The notes under the pieces are model-generated. The model saw only the letters and a program-made list of their open reading frames with translations. It had not been told where the DNA came from and did not search any database. From an uncultured Planctomycetaceae bacterium (lineage in GTDB: Bacteria > Planctomycetota > Planctomycetia > Pirellulales > Lacipirellulaceae), in the NCBI GenBank assembly GCA_937860165.1, contig CALMBE010000640.1:1-10100 (forward strand): a stretch of 10,100 nucleotides of DNA. The letters run 5' to 3'. Position 1 is the first letter of the stretch. Every line of letters starts with the position of its first letter. Shown here one piece after another: positions 1 to 5,849 of this stretch. The position numbers were made by a program, and so were the translations under genes.

Positions 1-196
1 CGAACAAATCGTGCGGTTGAAGTTACTGCCACGGATCGCCGCCTGAAAACCGATGTCTGAAACCCGAAACGACCGAAAACCAATCAACCGCGAACGATCA
101 AAGTCAAAAATATCACCCACAAAAGGAGCCGCCATGAAACCCGTCACACCTCAAACCGAACCATCACCCTCAACTCAACTCCGAAAAGCAGTTTTC

Positions 197-201
197 GGAG
201 G
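197..201 (+). promoter_or_regulatory. Shine-Dalgarno GGAGG before ATG209
   Basis: GGAGG lies 7 bases upstream of ATG209 and supports it as the start of the DUF1593 gene. A second good ribosome site, AAAAGGAG at 121-128, lies 5 bases before the in-frame ATG134, so two starts may be used. The signal peptide position favours ATG209. Confidence 0.5.
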
Positions 202-208
202 TTCCCAA

Positions 209-1609
209 ATGACCGACCACGAACTCCCGTTGAAAGCCGTCGCGCTGCGCCGCGCGGGGGCGCGTTTTACAATGACCATTGCGGCAGGCGCTGCAGCGCT
301 CGCTTTCTTTCAGACGCCCGTCCGGGCTGCAGATGGCAAGCCCCGCGTTATCGCCACGACCGACGGGGAAGTGGACGATCACAGCAGCATGATTCGTTTT
401 CTGCTCTACACCTGTGACTTCGACGTGGTGGGCATTGTGGAGGTCAATTCCAAGTTTCAGAAGAACGGCCACAGCAAAGAACCGTGGCTGGAAGATCAGT
501 TGGCCGCGTATGAGCAGGTGTTGCCGAATCTGCGCAAGCACAACCCGGATTATCCGAGCGCGGATTACTTGCGCAGCGTGTGTCGCGTCGGCAATGAGAA
601 CATCAAAGACCTCTGGGTCGCGCCGCCGGACATGGAGACGAAAAAGACCCCCGGCGAACAACTCATCATTGATACGTTGTTGGACAATGATCCGCGTCCT
701 GTTCACGTCCTGTCGTGGGGTGGCGCGAACACCACGGCGTCCGCATTGTGGAAGTTGAAGGCCGCGTATCCGAAGGAGAAGTTTGAATACGCCGCGTCGC
801 GCATCCGCAACTACTGCATCTGGTATCAAGACGGCGGCGGCGGCTGGATTCAGACCAACATCCCGCAGGCCCACATCAACGAGGCCTACCGCTGGGATAA
901 CGTGTGGGATTACGAGAGCATCAGCGACAATCCCCGGAAGGAGAAGGGTTGCGCCAACCCACCGGAGATTCAGACCTACATGAACTACCAGTGGGTCTCG
1001 AATAACATGACCCGCGGCCACGGCCCACTCGGCGCGTTGTGCCCGCAGAAATATGTCAGCGAAGGCGACACGCCGTCGTTCCTCCACCTCGTGAACAACG
1101 GCCTGAAGGCGCATGAGGATTACACGCTCGGCGGCTGGGGCGGACGTTCGGCGTATGACGATCCGGCGTTTCCGAATCACATCACGGACAAAACCCTCAA
1201 GGATGATGGCGACCGCAACAAGATGTATTGGCGCTGGATTCCGGCGGCGCAAAACGACTTCGCCGCGCGGCTGGACTGGTGCGTGAAGGAATTCAAAGAT
1301 GCCAACCACGCGCCTGTAGCCAAATTGACAGGCAATCTTAATCGTGACGTGAAGGCCGGCGAAATGGTGAAGCTCGAAGCCACCGCCACCGACCCTGATG
1401 GCAACAAACTGACCTGCAAATGGTGGCCATACGCCGACGTGGATTCGGCTACCACGACGGTAACCATTGCCAAAAGCGATTCGCTGGCCAAAGCCAGCTT
1501 TGTTGTGCCGAACGAACCCGGCAAGCAAGTCCACATCATTCTCGAAGTGACCGACCACGGCACGCCGTCACTCGTCGGTTACCAACGCGTCATCGGCAAC
1601 ATCAAATAG
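209..1609 (+). CDS. Secreted DUF1593 / Sde182-type nucleoside-hydrolase-like protein
   Basis: Predicted exported protein of 466 aa. The N-terminus has a positively charged region with RR, a hydrophobic stretch (FTMTIAAGAAALAFF) and an AxA-type cleavage site (PVRA/ADG near residue 40). The mature part opens with KPRVIATTDGEVDDHSSMI. The TTDGEVDD at residues 50-57 resembles the Asp-rich metal-binding motif of the inosine-uridine nucleoside hydrolase fold. This matches DUF1593 (Pfam PF07632, the Sde182 cellulose-binding, nucleoside-hydrolase-like domain). The last 100 residues (from HAPVAKLTG) form an Ig-like domain with ATDPDGNKLTCKWW, as expected for the Sde182 C-terminal domain. The true substrate is unknown; a role in carbohydrate or nucleoside breakdown outside the cytoplasm is inferred. 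The start is uncertain: ATG209 has GGAGG 7 bases upstream and places the signal peptide at the N-terminus. ATG134 (AAAAGGAG upstream) and ATG53 are in frame but would put 25 or 52 extra residues before it. Family call is strong, start moderate. Confidence 0.87.
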   Translation: MTDHELPLKAVALRRAGARFTMTIAAGAAALAFFQTPVRAADGKPRVIATTDGEVDDHSSMIRFLLYTCDFDVVGIVEVNSKFQKNGHSKEPWLEDQLAAYEQVLPNLRKHNPDYPSADYLRSVCRVGNENIKDLWVAPPDMETKKTPGEQLIIDTLLDNDPRPVHVLSWGGANTTASALWKLKAAYPKEKFEYAASRIRNYCIWYQDGGGGWIQTNIPQAHINEAYRWDNVWDYESISDNPRKEKGCANPPEIQTYMNYQWVSNNMTRGHGPLGALCPQKYVSEGDTPSFLHLVNNGLKAHEDYTLGGWGGRSAYDDPAFPNHITDKTLKDDGDRNKMYWRWIPAAQNDFAARLDWCVKEFKDANHAPVAKLTGNLNRDVKAGEMVKLEATATDPDGNKLTCKWWPYADVDSATTTVTIAKSDSLAKASFVVPNEPGKQVHIILEVTDHGTPSLVGYQRVIGNIK

Positions 1610-1632
1610 CTCGGAAAGGGGTCGGTTCTTGG

Positions 1633-1659
1633 TATGGCTCATCCGAAAAGTTCTGCAAC
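1633..1659 (+). repeat. IS630 terminal inverted repeat, left (transposase 3' side)
   Basis: It begins TATGGCTCATC and ends TGCAAC. It matches the reverse complement of 2693-2719 at 23 of 27 positions; mismatches are at repeat positions 12, 13, 20 and 21. The transposase TGA stop (1639-1641 on the minus strand) lies inside this repeat. Confidence 0.9.
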
Positions 1660-2655
1660 ACAACAGCGGAAGAATATCCCGCGCATGAGGCGTGGGCGTT
1701 TGGCCATGCTTTGGAGTTTTCTGCGAGTGAGGTTTGTCAGTTCGTCTTTGGTTTTTGCCTGATGTCGCACCAGTTCTTGGTGTTTCAAGTGATTCCAGAC
1801 CTTCTCATCGGGGTTCCAGTCGGGCGAGTATTTCGGAAGATGGAACACATGAAGTCGATTCTCGCCATCAATGAAGGAGGTTGTTTTTCCGGAGGTGTGA
1901 GGGGGAGCTTGATCCATGACGACGACCAGATGGCGGCCGCGATGATGCACCAGCATCTGATGGAGGAAAGCGATGACCTCCGGGGAGGCAATCCGCTTGT
2001 TGTGCAGGCGAAATAGCAAGTGCCCACGCTGGCTGATCGCCGACATCGCCGCGACGCCACCACGCTTGCCGGTGACTTTGGCCTTCGGCGTCTGGCCGCA
2101 AGGCGACCAGGTTTTCCCCAGGAAAGCGGTAAGCGACACGTTCGCCTCATCCTGAAAGTAAAGAATGGCCTTGTATTTTCGGACGGTTTCGCGAATTTTA
2201 GGGACGACCTGCTTGAGCCATGCCTGTCGCGATGGCTCATCAAGCTCGTAGTATTCACGTTCCGGCTTTTGGTAGGTTAGCCCGGCTTCCCGAAGCCTTC
2301 GCCAGATCGTGTCTTTGGAAACATCGACTTCAAACCGCTGATTGATCACACCATGAAGTCGGCCGACCGTCCACAAATCGGATTCGTATCCAAAGCTCGA
2401 CGCGGGCTGCAAGACGATCTTGCGGAGCTTCTCTTCCGTCAACGCTTCTAATTTCCGCGGACGACCACTGGTAAGTCGCCTGACGAGACCTTCGTTCCCT
2501 TCCTCTTGAAATCGAGATACCCAACGACCGACAGTTGAACGGTTCGCACCAAACGCGTCCGCCACATCCGACATCGAACGTCCCCGGAGCACCGCGTTCA
2601 CTGCCCGCAACCGCACCTCGTAGGTAGAATTCGTTCGCTCATCCATGATGAGCAT
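1639..2655 (-). CDS. IS630 family DDE transposase
   Basis: Transposase of 338 aa, the usual size for the family, catalysing cut-and-paste transposition into TA. The N-terminal 60 residues form a helix-turn-helix domain (VADAFGANRSTVGRWVSRFQ, about residues 31-50), followed by a second DNA-binding part (VSKDTIWRRLREAGL, about 112-126). The catalytic RNase H-like domain shows all three acidic residues: D169 in YFQDEAN, D248 in VVVMDQAPPHTS and E284 in NPDEKVWNHLK, with 35 residues between the last two. No frameshift or internal stop is seen. ATG2655 is the longest start; an in-frame ATG three codons later (MDERT) is equally possible, and neither has a clear Shine-Dalgarno site. The reading frame ends inside the left inverted repeat, so gene and element are tightly packed. 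Confidence 0.93.
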   Translation of the reverse strand: MLIMDERTNSTYEVRLRAVNAVLRGRSMSDVADAFGANRSTVGRWVSRFQEEGNEGLVRRLTSGRPRKLEALTEEKLRKIVLQPASSFGYESDLWTVGRLHGVINQRFEVDVSKDTIWRRLREAGLTYQKPEREYYELDEPSRQAWLKQVVPKIRETVRKYKAILYFQDEANVSLTAFLGKTWSPCGQTPKAKVTGKRGGVAAMSAISQRGHLLFRLHNKRIASPEVIAFLHQMLVHHRGRHLVVVMDQAPPHTSGKTTSFIDGENRLHVFHLPKYSPDWNPDEKVWNHLKHQELVRHQAKTKDELTNLTRRKLQSMAKRPRLMRGIFFRCCVAELFG

Positions 2656-2692
2656 GTTATTTGCATTTCAGCCACCTGCGTCAACATCGATT

Positions 2693-2719
2693 GTTGCATT
2701 ACTTTTGCGATGAGCCATA
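2693..2719 (-). repeat. IS630 terminal inverted repeat, right (transposase 5' side)
   Basis: Partner of the repeat at 1633-1659, 23 of 27 positions identical in inverted orientation. It ends in the TA target dinucleotide at 2718-2719 and lies 38 bases upstream of the transposase start codon, where a promoter would be expected. Confidence 0.9.
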
Positions 2720-3659
2720 CTCAGTAGCATTCGACAAATTGAGTCTGAAGTAAAATCGCGTATTTTCGATTCTTACTCGCTTGACAGTGGCGAGACTGCA
2801 ACTCACTATTTGTGGGAACGAGAACAACTAAAGCAAGTGTGGATAAAGGGAAATGCTGGCATAGCCCGACGCGAACTTAAACCTTCGCAGCACGATTTAT
2901 CTCTTTGCAATTCATTTTGTGGTTATCGCAGCCGATTTGTGCGCTGTCCACAATTCTTTTCGAATGGACGCATCAATGCTTCGCCGGATATGTCTCTCGA
3001 TAGCTTGCTTACGCCACGCGCTCAGCGCAATCTTGATATGCTTATTGAAGCGATTGGCAACTGCCCTGATTCAATCCAATCGGCTTTACGGCTTTGCTTG
3101 ACGGCTGCTTCCGGCCAGATGACACGCATGGTTTTCGCAGTTTCTGGTCGAGGGAAAACTATAGGTAAATCATCGGAGAAGGTCGAAGTCGGAAGTTGGG
3201 TAATAGGATATTGGCGACCGCCCCTACATTTTGAAGTCAATGTTTGGAATTGTTTTGAGAATCGATTTCAAAAACTCTTAAAGGCCTTAAAAGGATTGGA
3301 TGAAAAACGCGATACAGTCGCCTCGAGCAGCATAGCTGACGTTGTTGGTTACAAAGCCGCTTTTCACATTGAACTGTCAGACTGCCGAAAAGCCTTGAAG
3401 GAAATTCCAGACAACACTGCCGCCCTTGTCATTACTGATCCGCCTCATAGTGATAGGGTTCCATATCTAGAATTAAGTGAATTTTGGAATTCTTTACTTG
3501 GCATGAAGCCAGCCTTTGAAGATGAAATCGTTATTTCAAATGCAAAAGAACGTGGTAAGGGTGAGATGCAATACCAAACTTCGATGCGAATGTTCTTTCA
3601 AGAGTCGGCGCGAATTCTTGCTGTTGATGGACATCTCGTCGTATTATTGTCTCAACGAT

Positions 3660-3697
3660 GGGTCTAAAACCCTCGCCTTCAGGCGAAACCTTTAGGG
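3660..3697. repeat. Compound hairpin near the left end of the small element
   Basis: GGGT (3660-3663) can pair with ACCC (3669-3672). TCGCC (3673-3677) pairs with GGCGA (3682-3686) around a TTCA loop. CCCT (3670-3673) can alternatively pair with AGGG (3694-3697). Mutually exclusive pairings of this kind are common at ends of elements moved as single-stranded DNA. The role is inferred only. Confidence 0.5.
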
Positions 3698-3820
3698 CGA
3701 TCGAAAATCCTCAAATCTGGAGCGTGTCAGTGTTTTTACAAATCGAGAACCCGGATGCCGCATACTACCAAGTCCGGATGAAATCGTGTGACAGTGACAG
3801 GTGGGTTTGGGGCACTTTCT

Positions 3821-3853
3821 CGTGAGCGAAGGACTTCCAGTCCGTAGCTCACG
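3821..3853. repeat. Long imperfect hairpin in the small element
   Basis: Outer stem CGTGAGC (3821-3827) pairs with GCTCACG (3847-3853). Inner stem GGACT (3831-3835) pairs with AGTCC (3839-3843) around a TCC loop, with a small internal loop (GAA/GTA) between. The tip CTTCCAG is shared with the next hairpin. Confidence 0.75.
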
Positions 3854-3866
3854 AAATCCGTCGAAC

Positions 3867-3887
3867 CTACCGGCTTCCAGCCGGTAG
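3867..3887. repeat. Terminal 9-bp hairpin in the small element
   Basis: CTACCGGCT (3867-3875) pairs perfectly with AGCCGGTAG (3879-3887) around a TCC loop. It has the same CTTCCAG tip as the hairpin at 3821-3853 and ends 4 bases before the inferred right end of the insertion. GTAG at the foot resembles the foot of REP palindromes recognised by REP-associated (Y1) transposases. Confidence 0.75.
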
Positions 3888-4165
3888 TATTTCAGTTAAT
3901 GCGAGAGAGCGCGATGCTTGGTCTGCCATACGCGATACTGCCGTTGCTCCAGCTAACTCAACCTTGAATTACACTGGTTGCTTTCCTTGCAATTATTCAG
4001 CCAATTCCGTTGTGCAAGATAATCGCAAGGGTGCTATGAAATCAGATTGGGCACTAGTCTTCACTCGCAAGGTTACGAATGGCTTGTCATGCCAACACAG
4101 AGGACTCACAGAAATCCCAGGATGGACAAACTCACTGCCCGAACTTCTGACTGAAGGCAAGTAGA

Positions 4166-5257
4166 ATGAGATTTGTCGACGCAGAAAAGATGTTCAAGCA
4201 AGATCGCATTCGCGAACTTGCGGAATCTGCGGAAGGATTGCGATACCTCAAATTACGGTCGTTATCTAGACGCGAACATTTGGAGAACCTTTTTACCACC
4301 TTGGGAATGGCTGTACCCACTGGTGCGAAGGCAATGTTTCGCGCTGCCTTTGAGAATCCTATTTGCGACGAAAAAATACTGGATCTAACTATCAGATCGA
4401 TTTACTTAAAGGAACGGGCAGTTCGAACGAAGAAAGAGCCATCGCTTGTAAGCGAACTTTATAAGATGCTGGCATTTGATTGGGGTGGACTGCAACAGAA
4501 TAGTTTGGAAAAAACCATAATCGACAGTTACGTCAAGAAAATCACAGATTTCGATGCCCTCAATGCAAGAATCGATAATGAATTACTCAACAGCTTACGA
4601 GGTTACGTATTATGCTCATGGTATAATCACTGGACTTCTATCATAATTGAAGATGTCTTTCGCGATCACGTAAATGTCTTACCCGCCGTCGGCCAGGTGA
4701 AGAAGATTGACTTTTTCGTTGGCAAGGTGCCCTTTGACCTGAAGGTAACGTACTTGCCCGAAGGCTTTGTAAAAGACCTACGAAAGAAAGATGGGCATAA
4801 GCCGGAGTTAACTCTCTTGAAAAAAGCTGCAAGAACTAAGGGAATTAAGTTCGATAAAAGCATGGCTGAGGCTCGTCTGCTAGAGGATTTATGGAACAAG
4901 ATTGCGGACCATCCAGACGGCGACTCGGAATTGCTTGTACGTGAGCTTCGGCAATATCGGCTAAATGTGATTTCGGATTGCCAAGAGGACTCAATCGGAT
5001 TGATAAACTGGCTATATGAGAATCAGGGGGTTCGCCGGTTCGATGCCTCAAATAGGCTTTTTCTGGTTCTCATTGATAAGTCTAACTTCTTCGCATCGTG
5101 GCGACTAAAGCGGGCAAAGCCGCTCCTGAATAAGCAAATCAATCAATATCTTGATAGCGTGGGCACAAGCCCCGGACGTCAGGTAGATTTCATGTGGGAA
5201 AGTGAGTCTTACACTTCGATATCTGACGTTGTCTTTATTGTTCATCCTGAAAATTAG
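4166..5257 (+). CDS. Putative PD-(D/E)XK restriction endonuclease paired with the broken methylase
   Basis: Open frame of 363 aa with no recognised family name. Residues 150-195 look like a PD-(D/E)XK nuclease core. A helix carries E162 (SWYNHWTSIIIEDVF), followed by a beta hairpin KKIDFFVGKVPFDLKVTYLP. D182 and the D191-L-K193 triplet would be the metal-binding and catalytic residues. The N-terminal 140 residues are mostly helical and charged; the C-terminal part (from about 290, RLFLVLIDKSNFFASWRLKR) may help recognise DNA. Its ATG follows the methylase TAG by one base, so the two were translationally coupled in one operon, the classic arrangement of a type II restriction pair. Codon and base use are A/T-rich like the methylase and unlike clpB, suggesting transfer. 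No frameshift or stop is visible, although its methylase partner is destroyed. The nuclease role is inferred from the motif and neighbour. Confidence 0.68.
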   Translation: MRFVDAEKMFKQDRIRELAESAEGLRYLKLRSLSRREHLENLFTTLGMAVPTGAKAMFRAAFENPICDEKILDLTIRSIYLKERAVRTKKEPSLVSELYKMLAFDWGGLQQNSLEKTIIDSYVKKITDFDALNARIDNELLNSLRGYVLCSWYNHWTSIIIEDVFRDHVNVLPAVGQVKKIDFFVGKVPFDLKVTYLPEGFVKDLRKKDGHKPELTLLKKAARTKGIKFDKSMAEARLLEDLWNKIADHPDGDSELLVRELRQYRLNVISDCQEDSIGLINWLYENQGVRRFDASNRLFLVLIDKSNFFASWRLKRAKPLLNKQINQYLDSVGTSPGRQVDFMWESESYTSISDVVFIVHPEN

Positions 5258-5325
5258 GAAATGCCACTAGGGCAGATTTAGATTTAACAATAAATTCGAA
5301 TTAGGGCATGTCAGTTTGAAGCATC

Positions 5326-5574
5326 AAGTATCGCCTGGGGAACCGCAGCGCGCTCGACTGGGTGATCGACCAGTACCAAGTCAGCACCGATAAGCGGAGC
5401 GGCATCACCAGCGATCCTAACAATCCCGACGACGAAGAATACATCGTCCGCCTCGTGGGCCAGGTCGTGCGGGTGAGCGTCGAGACGGTGAAGATTGTCA
5501 ACTCGCTGCCGGAGCAGTACGCACCAATGGAGGAAAAAAAGGGCGGCAAAGATAAACCCGGGAGGAAGAAATAG
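5326..5574 (+). pseudogene. C-terminal remnant of a type ISP restriction-modification enzyme
   Basis: Only about 80 codons survive. They read YRLGNRSALDWVIDQYQV, then SGITSDPNNPDDEEYIVRLV and GQVVRVSVETVKIVNSLP, ending in a lysine-rich tail. This is the characteristic end of type ISP enzymes (single-chain helicase, methylase and nuclease proteins usually over 1000 aa), from the C-terminal specificity region. A TGA at 5317-5319 closes the frame upstream, and no ATG or ribosome site precedes the conserved block, so it is a fragment rather than a small gene. The similarity begins abruptly near 5329, where composition changes from A/T-rich to G/C-rich. That marks a recombination or insertion boundary between the foreign island and older chromosome. 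It is very probably not functional. Confidence 0.75.
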
Positions 5575-5637
5575 CACGGCGGAAAAAGAATAACAGACCT
5601 CCGAAGCACACCGTGCCAGATTATTTTTCCGCGTGCT
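5573..5637. repeat. Imperfect inverted repeat after the ISP remnant
   Basis: Left arm 5573-5593 (AGCACGGCGGAAAAAGAATAA) and right arm 5621-5637 (TTATTTTTCCGCGTGCT) are complementary apart from small gaps in the longer arm. An alternative pairing joins GCACGG (5574-5579) with CCGTGC (5611-5616). It could be a terminator remnant or a small palindromic element; it overlaps the stop of the ISP fragment. Confidence 0.45.
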
Positions 5638-5714
5638 GACTTTCATTTCAATACCTTGCTCGCGATAATTACTTGAAGGCATCCGGGAGTTTACATTGAT
5701 AAGATTTGTCCAAT

Positions 5715-5742
5715 CGTCATTCCCGTCTACGCGGAAATGACG
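5715..5742. repeat. CGTCATTCCCG-type palindrome
   Basis: CGTCATTCCCG (5715-5725) and CGGAAATGACG (5732-5742) are complementary at 10 of 11 positions with a 6-base loop. Hairpins of the GTCATTCC type are dispersed in many bacterial genomes. No U-tract follows on the plus strand. Confidence 0.6.
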
Positions 5743-5783
5743 GCAACGTAAATTTCCGAACACCTTCTTATAATTAACAACAC

Positions 5784-5806
5784 GCCGGGGGAGAGGACTC
5801 CCCGGC
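5784..5806. repeat. G/C-rich hairpin upstream of clpB
   Basis: GCCGGGGGAG (5784-5793) pairs with CTCCCCGGC (5798-5806), with one bulged G and an AGGA loop. It lies 43 bases before the clpB start, so it would be in the leader if transcription starts upstream. Three TGAACCC/TAAACCC units (7 bp each, 5822-5842) follow directly. No heat-shock operator such as CIRCE was recognised in the 5575-5849 gap. Confidence 0.5.
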
Positions 5807-5849
5807 TCGCTGCACAATTGCTGAACCCTAAACCCTGAACCCTTTTCCG

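Larger units (their letters stand above)
1633..2719 (-). mobile_element. Complete IS630-family insertion sequence
   Basis: The element is about 1.09 kb including the flanking TA on both sides. It has imperfect 27-bp terminal inverted repeats matching at 23 of 27 positions; both begin TATGGCTCATC when read inward. A single transposase gene fills the interior on the minus strand. IS630/Tc1-type elements insert at TA and duplicate it, which agrees with the TA at 1633-1634 and 2718-2719. It lies 23 bases after the stop of the DUF1593 gene. Its right edge abuts an open reading frame for a truncated methyltransferase. The missing methylase 5' part is not found to its left, so a deletion or an IS-mediated rearrangement probably happened here. 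Both ends and the transposase look intact, so the element may still be active. Confidence 0.9.
3650..3891. mobile_element. Small non-autonomous hairpin-rich insertion element inside the methylase gene
   Basis: Removing 242 bases here joins the two methylase halves in one frame, reading HLVVLLSVNARERDAW. Removing 248 bases (3649-3896) also restores the frame, reading LVVLFNARERDAW, so the ends are uncertain by a few bases. The segment has no coding capacity. It carries subterminal hairpins at both ends: GGGT/ACCC plus TCGCC-TTCA-GGCGA at 3660-3697, and two large hairpins at 3821-3853 and 3867-3887. No target duplication compatible with the restored frame was found. Hairpin ends without target duplication recall IS200/IS605-derived or REP-type non-autonomous elements. 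That family assignment is inference; the insertion itself is well supported by the split gene. Confidence 0.7.
2720..4164 (+). pseudogene. Broken DNA methyltransferase (DPPH-type) of a restriction-modification system
   Basis: Remnant of a SAM-dependent DNA methyltransferase. The first part is open from the IS630 edge (2720) to the stop at 3665-3667, with no convincing start codon; the frame is closed by TGA at 2711-2713 inside the IS. It contains an ELNVW-like stretch (FEVNVWNCFENRF) and the catalytic motif IV TDPPHSDRVPYLELSEFW, with DPPH at 3437-3448. The second part resumes in another frame near 3892 with VNARERDAWSAI, NYTGCFPCNYSANSVVQ and DNRKGAMKSDWALVFTRK, and stops at 4164. These blocks recall the C-terminal part of the same methylase family. 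No motif I (FxGxG) SAM-binding site is seen in either piece; it was presumably in the lost 5' end. Two independent lesions are visible: 5' truncation at IS630 and an insertion of about 242 bp at 3650-3891. Activity is very unlikely. The endonuclease gene follows after one base. Whether it made N4-methylcytosine or N6-methyladenine cannot be told. Confidence 0.8.

Noticed and set aside
1..60. Possible C-terminal tail of an upstream gene, in frame 1 (stop 58-60) or frame 2 (stop 44-46, EQIVRLKLLPRIAA)
   Set aside because: Two frames are open and the stretch is too short to choose. Frame 2 has the more G/C-rich third positions, but no family is recognisable.
170..1558. Long open frame of 462 codons on the minus strand opposite the DUF1593 gene
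   Set aside because: It is a G/C-driven mirror of a clear protein family on the plus strand, and no domain is recognisable in it.
1610..1632. GGAAAGGGGTCGG before the IS630 as a possible REP or RAYT remnant
   Set aside because: It resembles repeats I associate with planctomycetes but is too short, with no palindrome or second copy in the window.
3964..4164. A separate small gene of 66 codons starting at TTG
   Set aside because: The sequence is the C-terminal part of the methylase, and the same frame is already family-like before the TTG (NARERDAWSAI).
5362..5574. A 70-codon gene starting at GTG5362
   Set aside because: The conserved ISP sequence continues upstream of that codon (YRLGNRSALDW), so the GTG is an internal Val of a fragment, not a start.
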